A stretch of DNA of 64,000 nt from Halapricum salinum (GTDB taxonomy: Archaea; Halobacteriota; Halobacteria; Halobacteriales; Haloarculaceae). The position numbers and the translations under genes were made by a program. The stretch is from NCBI RefSeq assembly GCF_004799665.1, contig NZ_CP031310.1:2348887-2412886 (forward strand), read 5' to 3'. Every line of letters begins with the position of its first letter. The stretch's first letter is position 1. Under the pieces are notes generated by a model that saw only the letters and a list, made by a program, of their open reading frames with translations, was not told where the DNA came from and did not search any database. Below, piece after piece: positions 45,627 to 54,079 of this stretch.

Positions 45627-46247
45627 TCAGTTATCGCTTTCCATTGTCTTCGACCCGTTCTCCATGGTCTTTGATCCACGTTCGAGCGCAGCTGCGCCCG
45701 TGCGGACGACCTCGAGGATCTCGAACTGCTCGAAAGCCTCGACGGCAGCGTCGATCTTCTGCTTGCTGCCGGTGACTTCGACCGTGACGGCGTCCTTGCT
45801 GGCGTCGACGGCGTCGCCGCCGTACATCCCTGCGACCGCCTGGACGTCGTCGGGCTTCTCGCCGGCGACCTTGATCAGCGCCAGTTCACGACGCATGGCC
45901 GCCGACTCCAGTTCCTCGACCTCGATGACCGGGATGAGCTTCTTCAACTGCTTTTTGGCCTGCTGGACGCCCGGTTCGGGCTCCTCGATGACGATCGTCA
46001 TCCGGGCGATATCGTCGTCTTTCGTCGGTCCAACAGTCAGACTCTCGATGTTGAACTGCCGGCGGCTGAAGAGTCCGGACACTTCCGAGAGGACGCCGGG
46101 CTCGTGTTTCACGCGCGCCGACAGCACGGCCAGACGTGGTTCGTGTGTCGCTTCCGCTTCGGGATCGATCCTGATTCCTTGGGTGTTGCGCCGACCGCTC
46201 GGACGCATCCGCTCGTCCGGGGCCGGTCCGGGCATGTCTCCAGGCAT
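45627..46247 (-). CDS. ilvN: Acetolactate synthase regulatory (small) subunit
   Basis: 206 residues. The ACT domain begins LAVLSARVKHEPGVLSEVSG with FSRRQFNIESLTVG, the motif that binds feedback-inhibiting valine in IlvH/IlvN. A second ferredoxin-like C-terminal domain follows (RRELALIKVAGEKPDDVQAV). The tail contains a near-perfect repeat, GSKTMENGSKTMESDN, probably a slippage product. It starts one nucleotide after the ilvB stop. Confidence 0.94.
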   Translation of the reverse strand: MPGDMPGPAPDERMRPSGRRNTQGIRIDPEAEATHEPRLAVLSARVKHEPGVLSEVSGLFSRRQFNIESLTVGPTKDDDIARMTIVIEEPEPGVQQAKKQLKKLIPVIEVEELESAAMRRELALIKVAGEKPDDVQAVAGMYGGDAVDASKDAVTVEVTGSKQKIDAAVEAFEQFEILEVVRTGAAALERGSKTMENGSKTMESDN

Positions 46248-46248
46248 C

Positions 46249-48018
46249 TCAGATCATCTCCAGGTGGTCCTCGTTCAGTGCGAATAGGCCGTTGTCCCCG
46301 CCACTGGGGACCATCGGGTAGACGTTCTCGGCGGGGTCGATGATCGCGTCGACGACTGCGGGGCCGTCGTACTCGCGGGCGGCCTGGATCGTCGACTCGA
46401 CCTCGTCGGGATCCTCCAGACGGAACCCGCGCGCACCGAACGCCTCCGCCAGCTTGTCGAACTCCGGGATCCACGGATATTCGGAGGCCATCCGGCGGCC
46501 CTCGTAGAAGCCGTCCTGCCACTGCCGGACCATCCCGACGGCCTCGTTGTTCAGGACGACGTAGGTGATATCCAGATTCTCCCGCACGGCCACGGAGAGT
46601 TCCTGAACGGTCATCAGGAAGGATCCGTCACCGTCGAAACAGACGACTTCCTTCTCGGGAGCCCCCAGTTTCGCGCCGATCGCGGATGGGACGCCGTAGC
46701 CCATCGTCCCCAGTCCGTTCGAGGAGACCCACGTGCGCGGATACTCGTAGGTCCAGAACTGGCAGGCCCACATCTGATGCTGGCCGACGCCGGTCGTGAC
46801 GATGGCGTCGTCGTCGGCCAGTTCGTCGAATTTCTCGACGACGTACTGTGGTTTGAGCGGCTCGTCGTCGGGCATCTCGTACTCCAGCGGATACTCGTCT
46901 TTCCAGGTCTGGCACTGCTCGCGCCACTCGTCGGCGTCGGGCGCGCGGGTCATCGCGTCGTCGAGCTGTTCGAGGACGCGCTCTGCGTCGCCGATCAGCG
47001 GGTAGTCCGCCTCGATGTTCTTGGAGATCTCGGCGGGATCGATCTCGACGTGGATGATGTCCGCATCGGGTGCGAAGGTCTCGACGCCACCAGTGAGGCG
47101 GTCGTCGAAGCGGGTCCCGACGCCGAGCAGGCAGTCGGTGTTGGTGACCGCCATGTTGGCCGCGCCGGTCCCGTGCATGCCGGCCATGCCCACCGAGAGG
47201 TCGTCGGTCTCGGGGAAGCAACCCAGGCCGGGCATCGTCGTGATGACCGGGATCTCGTACTCGCGAGCGAAGTGCCGCAGTTCGTCGCTGGCCTCGCTCT
47301 TGATGACGCCCCCACCAGCCAGGATGGCCGGTTTCTCGGCCTGTCGCAGGGCTTCGGCGGCTGCCTCGACGATGACCTCGTCGGCCTCGACTGGCTCCTG
47401 GTGGGTGTCGGGCGTCTCGGGCTTCTCGGGCCATTCCGTCGTCGGCCCTTTGGTAATGTCCTTGGGCAAGTCGACCAGCGTCGGGCCCTGCCGCCCCTTC
47501 TCGGCCAGCGCGAACGCCTCGCTGACGTCGTCGCCGACGGTGTCGGAGTCGTCGGAGAAGTAGTTCTCCTTGGTGACTGGCATCGTGATGCCCGTCGTGT
47601 CGACTTCCTGGAAGGCGTCGTTACCGACGAAGTCGGTTGCGACCTGTCCAGTGAGGGCGATTATCGGGTCCGAATCCATCGCCGCGTCGGCGAGACCGGT
47701 CACGAGATTTGTCGCGCCGGGGCCGGAGGTGGCAAGCGCCAGCCCGGGCTCGCCGGTGACGATACCGTAGGCGTCCGCAGCGTGGGATGCGCCCTGCTCG
47801 TGGGCCATCGTGATGTGGTCGATCGACGAATCGTACAGCGCGTCGTAGACGGGCATGATCGCCCCGCCCTGCACGCCGAAGGCGTGGGAGACGCCGGCCT
47901 GTTCGAGGGCGGCGATCACGGACTGTGCGCCGGTCGTCACCTCGTCGATGCCGCGCTGTTCGGTCTCGTCTGTGTCTTCTGTCGCGTCCTCTTTGGGGAT
48001 CGATGCACGTTCGCTCAT
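46249..48018 (-). CDS. ilvB: Acetolactate synthase catalytic (large) subunit
   Basis: 589 residues, TPP/FAD-dependent. An acidic N-terminal extension precedes VIAALEQAGVSHAFGVQGG. It contains the TPP glutamate region ITMAHEQGASHAADAYG, the central FAD-binding domain, and a C-terminal TPP motif beginning CFDGDGSFLMTVQELSVAV and closing at YVVLNNEAVGMVRQWQ. It condenses pyruvate to acetolactate, or with 2-oxobutyrate to acetohydroxybutyrate. ATG 48018. The 331 nt upstream hold a TATA box, a 27-codon leader frame and hairpins, suggesting control separate from leuA. Confidence 0.96.
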   Translation of the reverse strand: MSERASIPKEDATEDTDETEQRGIDEVTTGAQSVIAALEQAGVSHAFGVQGGAIMPVYDALYDSSIDHITMAHEQGASHAADAYGIVTGEPGLALATSGPGATNLVTGLADAAMDSDPIIALTGQVATDFVGNDAFQEVDTTGITMPVTKENYFSDDSDTVGDDVSEAFALAEKGRQGPTLVDLPKDITKGPTTEWPEKPETPDTHQEPVEADEVIVEAAAEALRQAEKPAILAGGGVIKSEASDELRHFAREYEIPVITTMPGLGCFPETDDLSVGMAGMHGTGAANMAVTNTDCLLGVGTRFDDRLTGGVETFAPDADIIHVEIDPAEISKNIEADYPLIGDAERVLEQLDDAMTRAPDADEWREQCQTWKDEYPLEYEMPDDEPLKPQYVVEKFDELADDDAIVTTGVGQHQMWACQFWTYEYPRTWVSSNGLGTMGYGVPSAIGAKLGAPEKEVVCFDGDGSFLMTVQELSVAVRENLDITYVVLNNEAVGMVRQWQDGFYEGRRMASEYPWIPEFDKLAEAFGARGFRLEDPDEVESTIQAAREYDGPAVVDAIIDPAENVYPMVPSGGDNGLFALNEDHLEMI

Positions 48019-48078
48019 GCTCGATCACCGCGTGTTGGGTGTCGTTGGTACATTGGTGGATTGCTGTCTGGCTGGTCG

Positions 48079-48133
48079 AAAACGGTACGAACCGGGTCGA
48101 AGGAGACGGGTGAAGTGGGGCCTAGACAGCCCC
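48079..48133 (-). promoter_or_regulatory. Hairpins between the leader frame and ilvB (attenuator-like)
   Basis: In the minus-strand transcript GGGGC and GCCCC (48129-48133 and 48117-48121) pair around a 7-nt loop that contains the leader's TAG stop codon. Further on, CGGTTCGTACCG is a 4-bp hairpin (48083-48094) followed by UUUU (48079-48082), resembling a small terminator. Ribosome position on the leader would determine whether the first hairpin forms. No alternative antiterminator pairing was proven by eye. Confidence 0.4.
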
Positions 48134-48205
48134 TACAATAGCGCCGAGAAGGACGAGCGCGCCGCTGGTGACGGGGCGATCCCGGACGCCAGCGGTCTGT
48201 GTCAT
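48122..48205 (-). CDS. Putative branched-chain amino-acid leader peptide upstream of ilvB
   Basis: A 27-codon frame starting at ATG 48205 and ending at TAG 48122-48124. It opens MTQTAGVRDRPVTSGA and closes LVLLGAIVGAV: seven of its last eleven residues are Leu, Val or Ile. Three of these use codons unusual for this GC-rich genome (CTT, ATT, GTA). The ATG is about 29 nt from a TATA box, so the mRNA would begin at this frame. Leader peptides of the regulated amino acids control ilvB, ilvGMEDA and leu operons in bacteria by attenuation. It could instead be a tiny membrane protein. Confidence 0.5.
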   Translation of the reverse strand: MTQTAGVRDRPVTSGALVLLGAIVGAV

Positions 48206-48349
48206 CAGTATGTGTCTGTAATCGCCCCGAATAATAAGGTTTCTGTGAGAGACGCTGACGAGGACTCGTTCGAGCGACCGTCGTGGCGCCCGCTGGCGAA
48301 CGGGACAGCGGCCGCTGGGCCGCTCGTGCAGACGGTGTGGCCGACATCG
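48134..48349 (-). other. leuA-ilvB intergenic region
   Basis: The 331 nt between the leuA stop (48350) and the ilvB start (48018) hold, in transcription order, about 110 nt with no recognisable feature (48239-48349), the TATA box, the leader frame and the hairpins. No RNA gene was recognised. Confidence 0.5.
48231..48238 (-). promoter_or_regulatory. TATA box of the ilvB leader transcript
   Basis: CTTATTAT on the minus strand, centred about 29 nt upstream of the leader ATG at 48205 and about 215 nt upstream of ilvB. It implies an internal promoter in the leu-ilv cluster and a transcript that starts at the leader peptide. Confidence 0.55.
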
Positions 48350-49577
48350 TCAGGCGTGGACCTCCTCGGTCCCGGCGCGCTCGACGCCGACCTCGTCGGC
48401 GAACCGTTCGAGGACGTCCATCGTGACCTGCCGTTTCTCCGCGCCGTAGTCCTTGACGCGGCGGGTCACCTGTCGGACCTCCTCGTCGGTCGGATTGTAG
48501 CCCGCCTCGATCAGTCGCTCGCGTACCGAGTGGGTGCCGGTGTGCTTGCCCAGCACCAACTCGCGAGTCGCGCCGACCATCTCCGGGGTCATCACGCCTG
48601 GCTCGAAGGTGTCGGCGTTCTCGATGACGCCCGCTGCGTGGATCCCGCTCTCGTGGGAGAAGGCGTTCCCGCCGACGACCGGCTTGTTGCCGGGAACGTC
48701 GATCGAACTCTTCTCTTCGATCACCCGGGAGAGCTCGGTGATCCGGGTCGTGTCGATCCCGGTATCGACGTCGTACAGCGATTCGAGGGCCATGACGACT
48801 TCCTCGTAGGCGGCGTTGCCCGCCCGTTCGCCGATCCCGTTGACCGAGACCTGCGCCTGGGCCGCGCCGGCCTCGTAGCCCGACAGCGCGTTGGCTGCTG
48901 CCAGCCCGAAGTCGTCGTGGGTGTGGACGTCCACGCGAGCGTCCGTGTGCGCGACGACTTTCCCGACCATTTTCTCGAACCGGCCAGGGGTCGCGACGCC
49001 CGTGGTGTCCGGGATGTTGATCCAGTCTGTGCCCGCGTCCGTGACGGCCTCGACGACGTCGATCAGGAACGCTTCCTCCGTGCGGGTCGCGTCCATCGGC
49101 GAGAACATGCACTCGACGCCCGCGTCTTTGACGCGCTCGACGGACGTGACTGCCCGTTGTAGTGCGTCTTCGCGGGTGGCGTGCATGCTGTCCTGGAGCT
49201 GGATGTCGCTGGTCGAGACGAAGACGTGGACCAGTTCGACCCCGGAGTCGAGCGCCGCCTCGACGTCTTCCTCGACGACGCGGGCGAGCCCGCAGACCGT
49301 CGTGGACGTCGAGTTGGCGATGTCACGGACGGCCTCGAACTCCGCGTCGGAGTTGACCGGGAACCCCGCCTCGATGACGTGGGTCCCCATCTCGTCCAGC
49401 AGCGCCGCTATCTCGCGTTTGTCTTCGTAACTGAACGACGTGCCGGGCGATTGCTCTCCGTCGCGGAGCGTCGTGTCGAAAATTCGTGCCTCGTCGATTT
49501 CAGAGGTGCTATCGAGTGTGCCCTGGAAGAACTCGATCCGCCGGAGACTCCGACGTACCCTCAGTGTGTTGGGTCAT
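48350..49577 (-). CDS. leuA: 2-isopropylmalate synthase, apparently frameshifted near the 5' end
   Basis: The long frame covers the LeuA/HMGL TIM barrel. It includes the active-site RIFDTTLRDGEQSPGTSFSY, then GTHVIEAGFPVNSDAEFEAV, WINIPDTTGVATPGR and the metal motif VDVHTHDDFGLAAANALSG. The downstream accessory domain starts SHESGIHAAGVIE. Upstream of ATG 49390 this frame has no ATG, GTG or TTG before a TGA at about 49574-49576. Starting at 49390 would discard the catalytic DTTLRDGEQ. The plausible start, ATG 49577, fits a TATA box 30 nt away but is in another frame (MTQHTEGTSESPADRV, then stop). The frames would join near 49530, as if 5 bp (TCGAG) were lost. Either the gene is mutated or the sequence has an error. 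Confidence 0.75.
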
Positions 49578-49603
49578 TTGCGTCCGAATAGGGTCGCTCA
49601 CGC

Positions 49604-49611
49604 TATAAAAA
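49604..49611 (-). promoter_or_regulatory. TATA box of leuA
   Basis: TTTTTATA on the minus strand, centred about 30 nt upstream of ATG 49577. The spacing supports 49577 as the true, leaderless start of leuA and is the main argument that the catalytic frame is disrupted rather than merely lacking a start. Confidence 0.6.
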
Positions 49612-49727
49612 GGTTGTTCTCCGCGTGCGAGGCCCTCGATTTCACCCAGCAAACGGATCGTCGGCTCTTCGATACCAGCGACCCCCCGACACGAGCTTTT
49701 AGTGGTCTGCAGTGGGAGATGGTATCA

Positions 49728-49865
49728 ATGACCGTTCGGCTCGGATGTGTGTCAAACCGACGCGACTACACGCCGAAGTCGCACGACGCGACACCGGACG
49801 CCGCCCCGGTCGCGGGCGTGGACACGAGGGGAGGGGGGTCGTCGGCGGTGAGGACTGATGGGTGA
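49728..49865 (+). CDS. Possible 45-codon frame overlapping the kinase start
   Basis: MTVRLGCVSNRRDYTPKSHD begins a frame that ends 8 nt past the kinase ATG (49858). A TTTTAG element (49697-49702) lies about 29 nt upstream, the right distance for a leaderless mRNA beginning at this ATG. The peptide has no recognisable domain. If translated, it would couple to the kinase. It may equally be the kinase's 5' leader with a chance frame. Confidence 0.3.
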   Translation: MTVRLGCVSNRRDYTPKSHDATPDAAPVAGVDTRGGGSSAVRTDG

Positions 49866-51666
49866 CCGGCAGGTCCCGCTGTTGTCGACGGTCCGTGAGT
49901 CGCTGTGGTTGCGCCTGGCCGTCGCATTGACGCTGCTGATACTGCTGATCGGTATTGTGGGCGGCGCGGTGACGCTCGCGGTGACGGACACGATCCGGGA
50001 CGACGTCGACGGGGACTTCCGACTCCAGGCAGAGGCCGAGGCTGGCGAAATCCGGGAGTGGTACGACGGCAACAGCCGGTTCGTGCGCTCGATCTCCGAC
50101 AGCCAGCTCTTTGAGGAGGGGGGCGATAGCGAGATCACGGCCTTCCTGAATCGCGAAGTGGACAACGCGCCCTCGGTGCGGACGATTCACTACGTCGATA
50201 TCGCCGACCGGACGATTCGAAGTAGTACGAACGGGGCCAGGGTCGGTACCGGTGTGAACGCGAGCCTGGCGGTCAACGACCGGACCTTCACCGACTACGA
50301 CGACACGGCGCTGGTCGGCCCCTTCGGCGCACCGGACGGGGCCACAGTCGTCGCGTTTCTCAGCCCGGTCAGGACAAGTCCCGAACACCTTCTGGTCACG
50401 ATCGTCGAGGTCGAGGAGTTCGACGAGCGGTTCAGACAACCGATCGCAGGTGGGTTCACACAGGTGATCGACCCGGCAAACGATATCGTGTTCTCGGGAG
50501 CGACTGGATCGACGTCCCCCACTGAGCGACAATTGAGTCGACTCCGGGAAGGGGTGGGCGGCGAGACCGGTATCCGGCAACTTGGCCTGTCCGGCGACGA
50601 ACGCTACGTCGCTGCGGTCACGCCCGTCGATGTCGGCGACGCGAACTGGCTGCTCGTCAAGTACGCGCCGACCGACAACGCGTACTCGCTCGCCCGGACG
50701 ATCCGCACCGGCCTGCTGGCGTTCGTGTTCGTCGCACTCGTCGGCGTGCTCGGGATCGGCTGGCGGTTCGGCCGCGGGACCGTCCGGGAGGTGACCGCCC
50801 TCTCGGCAGCGGCCCGCCGCGTCACCGACGGCGAGTACGACGTCGAGTTCCCGAGCGATAGATCGGACGAACTCGGACGTCTGGGGACCTCACTCGCGGA
50901 GATGCGCGACGCGCTCGCCGACCGCATCTCGGAACTGGAATCGACGAAAGCGGCCGTCGACGAGGCCAACGCCGAACTGGACACACAGCGGACGATGATC
51001 TCCGTGCTCAACCGCGTGCTCCGGCACAACCTCCGGAACGCCGGACACGTGATTCGCGCTCGGGCGGAACTGCTCGCCAGTACCGAGCCGACCGAGCGAC
51101 GCGAGCATACCGACCAGATCATCGAGACGGTCGAGGAGTTGCTGGACCAGGCGTCGAAAGCACGCGAGATCGAGTCCCTGGCCAGTGAGAACCGCAAGAC
51201 GGGTCCGGTCGATCTGGTCCCGTTTGTCGAGCGAGCGATCGCGGAGGCCACCGGGGCGGCGACCGTCGAACGCTCGACCCCCGAGGAGGCGTACGTCCGG
51301 GGACATCCCGCCCTCGAGACGGCCGTCCTGAATCTCGTCGAGAACGCGATCGAGCACACCGACGCCGAGACGCCGACGGTCGCGATCTCGATCACGGTCG
51401 GTGCGGATCGGACGACGCTTTCGATCGCCGACGACGGACCGGGGATCCCGGAGGCGGAGGCGAGCGTCATCGAGGAGGCGGCCGTCGAGGGGCCACTGGA
51501 ACACTCCTCCGGGCTCGGACTGTGGACGACGAACTGGATCGTCGAGCACGTCGGTGGGACGCTCACGTTCGAGGAGAGTCGGCTCGGCGGGACCGAGGCA
51601 CTGCTGGCGTTCGAACGTGTCCCGTCCCCCTCCGAGACGGACGAGTCGGACTCGACGGACAGTTAG
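49858..51666 (+). CDS. Membrane sensor histidine kinase (Cache-HAMP-HisKA-HATPase)
   Basis: 602 residues. TM1 is at ~19-43 (LAVALTLLILLIGIVGGAVT). An extracellular ~235-residue sensor with a Cache-like pattern follows (RLQAEAEAGEIREWYD, IHYVDIADRTIR). TM2 is at ~281-302 (LLAFVFVALVGVLGIGWRFG). HAMP is at ~303-355. The H-box RVLRHNLRNAGHVI has His390. The HATPase has ENAIEHTD (N box), DDGPGIPEAE and SSGLGLWTTNWIV. It should sense an extracellular solute. Its stop overlaps by 3 bp the stop of a convergent OpuAC-type binding protein gene. No response regulator is adjacent, as usual in haloarchaea. Confidence 0.88.
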   Translation: MGDRQVPLLSTVRESLWLRLAVALTLLILLIGIVGGAVTLAVTDTIRDDVDGDFRLQAEAEAGEIREWYDGNSRFVRSISDSQLFEEGGDSEITAFLNREVDNAPSVRTIHYVDIADRTIRSSTNGARVGTGVNASLAVNDRTFTDYDDTALVGPFGAPDGATVVAFLSPVRTSPEHLLVTIVEVEEFDERFRQPIAGGFTQVIDPANDIVFSGATGSTSPTERQLSRLREGVGGETGIRQLGLSGDERYVAAVTPVDVGDANWLLVKYAPTDNAYSLARTIRTGLLAFVFVALVGVLGIGWRFGRGTVREVTALSAAARRVTDGEYDVEFPSDRSDELGRLGTSLAEMRDALADRISELESTKAAVDEANAELDTQRTMISVLNRVLRHNLRNAGHVIRARAELLASTEPTERREHTDQIIETVEELLDQASKAREIESLASENRKTGPVDLVPFVERAIAEATGAATVERSTPEEAYVRGHPALETAVLNLVENAIEHTDAETPTVAISITVGADRTTLSIADDGPGIPEAEASVIEEAAVEGPLEHSSGLGLWTTNWIVEHVGGTLTFEESRLGGTEALLAFERVPSPSETDESDSTDS

Positions 51667-52610
51667 ATCTCGATCCTCTCGATAAAGGAACGAGCGACGG
51701 TCTGGGGATCCTCGCCGTCGATGGCGACCCGTCCGTTGAGTCGCTGGATCGTGTCGAACCCACCGATCTGCGATCCCAGGCGTTCGAGCACAGTAGCGAC
51801 GGGACCGTCCGCCGGGACCGCATCCGCGTTGGCCATCGGAGTCGGATTGTACGTCGGAAACACGTCCCGGTCGTCGTCCAGCAGCGTCAATCCGAGCCTC
51901 GACCGCTGTGGGTCGGTCGCGTAGCCCATCACGACGGTGGCCCGATCGTCGCGGTACAGCTGGTAGGTCAGTCCGAGCGGGACCTCCAGGATGGACGACT
52001 CCAGCGCCGCCAGCGAGTCCGCGCGAACCTCGTAGGTGTCGACGATCCGTGGCCAGCCGTCCGGCCGTCGTGCGAAGTCGGTCCCGAGCGCGATCCTGAC
52101 GTCGGTGTTCCCAGCGTTGATGCGTCGGGCGAACTCGCTCAGCGTCTCCACTCCGGTCTGGGCGGCCCACTCCGGATCGGCGAGCAGGACGAACGAATTG
52201 TCGAACGGTGCGGGTGGATAGGCGCGGATCCCGGCGTCAGCGGCATCGGCTCGAACCGCCTCGAAGAGCCGCTGGGGATCCGTCGGGTGGTCCGTCCGCT
52301 GTGGCGGTAACACCGCGAAATGCGTGCCCGTGTACTCCCAGTAGAGGTCCAGATCGCCGGCGACCAGGGCGTCCCAGTTGTCGCGACTCCCGCCGAAGCC
52401 GATCTCGTCGATCGGATCGACGTCGGTCGCTTTCCCGATCGCCTCGTATGCGAGATAGCCCAGCAGCCGGCTCTCGGGAAGCCCCTTCGAGCCGATCGTG
52501 AGTGTCTCCCCTGGCGTCCGGTCCGTCGAGCTCGAACACCCGCCGACGAGACCGCCGACAGAAACTGCGCCGGCAGTGACCAGATACTGCCGTCTCCCCA
52601 GACGCGTCAT
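51663..52610 (-). CDS. OpuAC-type substrate-binding lipoprotein, orphan
   Basis: 315 residues. The Tat-type lipoprotein signal has RRQYLVTAGAVSVGGLVGGC, with Cys ~26 for lipidation. The mature protein begins LTIGSKGLPESRLLGYLAYE and includes GDLDLYWEYTGT, the aromatic, acidic pattern of OpuAC/OsmF/ProX glycine-betaine and choline binding proteins. ABC permease and ATPase genes are missing on both sides. The gene is convergent with, and overlaps the stop of, a Cache-domain kinase gene. It may feed an unlinked transporter or present solute to that kinase. Ligand is uncertain. Confidence 0.85.
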   Translation of the reverse strand: MTRLGRRQYLVTAGAVSVGGLVGGCSSSTDRTPGETLTIGSKGLPESRLLGYLAYEAIGKATDVDPIDEIGFGGSRDNWDALVAGDLDLYWEYTGTHFAVLPPQRTDHPTDPQRLFEAVRADAADAGIRAYPPAPFDNSFVLLADPEWAAQTGVETLSEFARRINAGNTDVRIALGTDFARRPDGWPRIVDTYEVRADSLAALESSILEVPLGLTYQLYRDDRATVVMGYATDPQRSRLGLTLLDDDRDVFPTYNPTPMANADAVPADGPVATVLERLGSQIGGFDTIQRLNGRVAIDGEDPQTVARSFIERIEI

Positions 52611-52692
52611 CCTCTAAACGTGTGGTGGCCGTCAACAAATAACATCTGGATGAACTAGACGACTGCCGAGAGTCATCCCCGCGGACCACGAG

Positions 52693-53916
52693 TCACTGAA
52701 ACTCGTCCAGCGTGGCGTGGACGCCCGTCCGCACGTCGCTCACGAGGGTGTCCTCGACGTCTAGCCCGAGCACGCGGACGGCGGCGTCTCCGACCCGGTC
52801 GCTGACGTCCTCGGGGGCGTAGACGCCCAGCCGCCACTGGTCGTACTGGGCGGCTCGCAGCGCCTGGACGAGCGTCGACTGCTCTTCGAGCCGGCGGACC
52901 TCCCCGGCGACGATCACGCGACTGGAGGTCTCTTTCATCTCGGGTTCCTCTGGCACGTCGAGGATCACTAGCTCGGGGTCGACGCCCGACGCGGTGGCGA
53001 TTTCCTCTTCGAACGCCCGTACCTCGTCGTGGTCGGCCGCCAGCAGGTCCTCGGGGACCGCTTCCATCTCCGCCCAGACCGCCCGTTTGAACAGGTCGCG
53101 GTAGCTCAGCCGCCTGCCGTACCCCGCGGTGGCCTCGTGTGAGCGGAGCGCGACCAGCAGATCCTTATCGTCCATCCGTCGGAGTTCATTGGGCGTCACG
53201 TCGGTCTCGGCGAGCAGTCGCTCGGTCCCGCGCCGGAGCATCCCCTTGGCGATCCGGGCGACGTGGTGGGAGTAGACGACCGGATTCATCAGCGCCCGCG
53301 CCAGCAGCAGTGACTCGGCGGTCTGGACGTTGCCCTCGTCGAGCACGAGGTCGCCGTCGACGAATCGCAACTCCCGGACGAGCCGGCCGTGATCGATCGT
53401 GCCGTAGGGGACGCCGGTGTGGTGGGCGTCCCGGACGAGATAGTCCATCCGGTCGACGTCGAGTTCGCCCGAGACGAGTTGCCCGAGCTCGCCGTCGCCA
53501 GCGACCAGATCCGCGACGCGGTCGGGGTTGAGGCCGTGCTCGGAGAGGATTCCAGCCACCTCGCCCTCGCCGATCAGGTCGTGGACCTCGTCGTGGTATT
53601 TGCCTGTATGGCGGTAGATCAGGTCCTCGACGTTGTGGCTGTAGGGGCCGTGGCCGACGTCGTGCAGGAGCGCGGCCGCGCGGACGCGTTCGGCCTGCTG
53701 GCCCTCGATTCCGAGGTGGCCGAGCGCACGGTTGGCGAGGTGGTAGACCCCCAGCGAGTGCTCGAAGCGGGTGTGGTTCGCGGAGGGGTAGACCAGCGTC
53801 ACGGTTCCGAGCTGTGAGATGTGCCGGAGGCGCTGGAGGGGCGCGGTGTCCAGCAGGTCCAGCGCGACGCCCTCGACTTCGATGTAGTCGTGGACGCTGT
53901 CCTTGATCGTCTTCAT
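52693..53916 (-). CDS. HD-domain phosphohydrolase
   Basis: 407 residues from ATG 53916 (MKTIKDSVHDYIEVEGVALD). The HD metal site is built from YPSANHTRFEHSLGVYHLA and AALLHDVGHGPYSHNVEDL, with a later VDRMDYLVRDAHHTGVPYG supplying the last Asp. This matches archaeal/bacterial HD phosphohydrolases related to dGTPase/SAMHD1 (YdhJ-like). Nucleotide hydrolysis is inferred. The C-terminal third is a family-typical alpha/beta region. An in-frame upstream codon (54000) adds a basic, Pro-rich stretch unlike homologues, so it is rejected as start. Confidence 0.88.
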   Translation of the reverse strand: MKTIKDSVHDYIEVEGVALDLLDTAPLQRLRHISQLGTVTLVYPSANHTRFEHSLGVYHLANRALGHLGIEGQQAERVRAAALLHDVGHGPYSHNVEDLIYRHTGKYHDEVHDLIGEGEVAGILSEHGLNPDRVADLVAGDGELGQLVSGELDVDRMDYLVRDAHHTGVPYGTIDHGRLVRELRFVDGDLVLDEGNVQTAESLLLARALMNPVVYSHHVARIAKGMLRRGTERLLAETDVTPNELRRMDDKDLLVALRSHEATAGYGRRLSYRDLFKRAVWAEMEAVPEDLLAADHDEVRAFEEEIATASGVDPELVILDVPEEPEMKETSSRVIVAGEVRRLEEQSTLVQALRAAQYDQWRLGVYAPEDVSDRVGDAAVRVLGLDVEDTLVSDVRTGVHATLDEFQ

Positions 53917-54079
53917 TGGACGGGGATTGGGCGGCTTGTGACATGAAGGGTCGGACTGGTCGGGTTTCTGGCCGAGTGTCGCCAGTGGCAGGAACGACAT
54001 CGCAGTCCGGAATCCCGAATATGAGCGACGGATTCAGCGCAAACGATAGCGAACGGCCGTAGCGACGGAGATCGCGGCG

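Noticed and set aside
45627-45675. Short repeat in the ilvN 3' end (GSKTMEN/GSKTMES).
   Set aside because: A minor coding slippage repeat at a disordered tail; no regulatory or mobile character.
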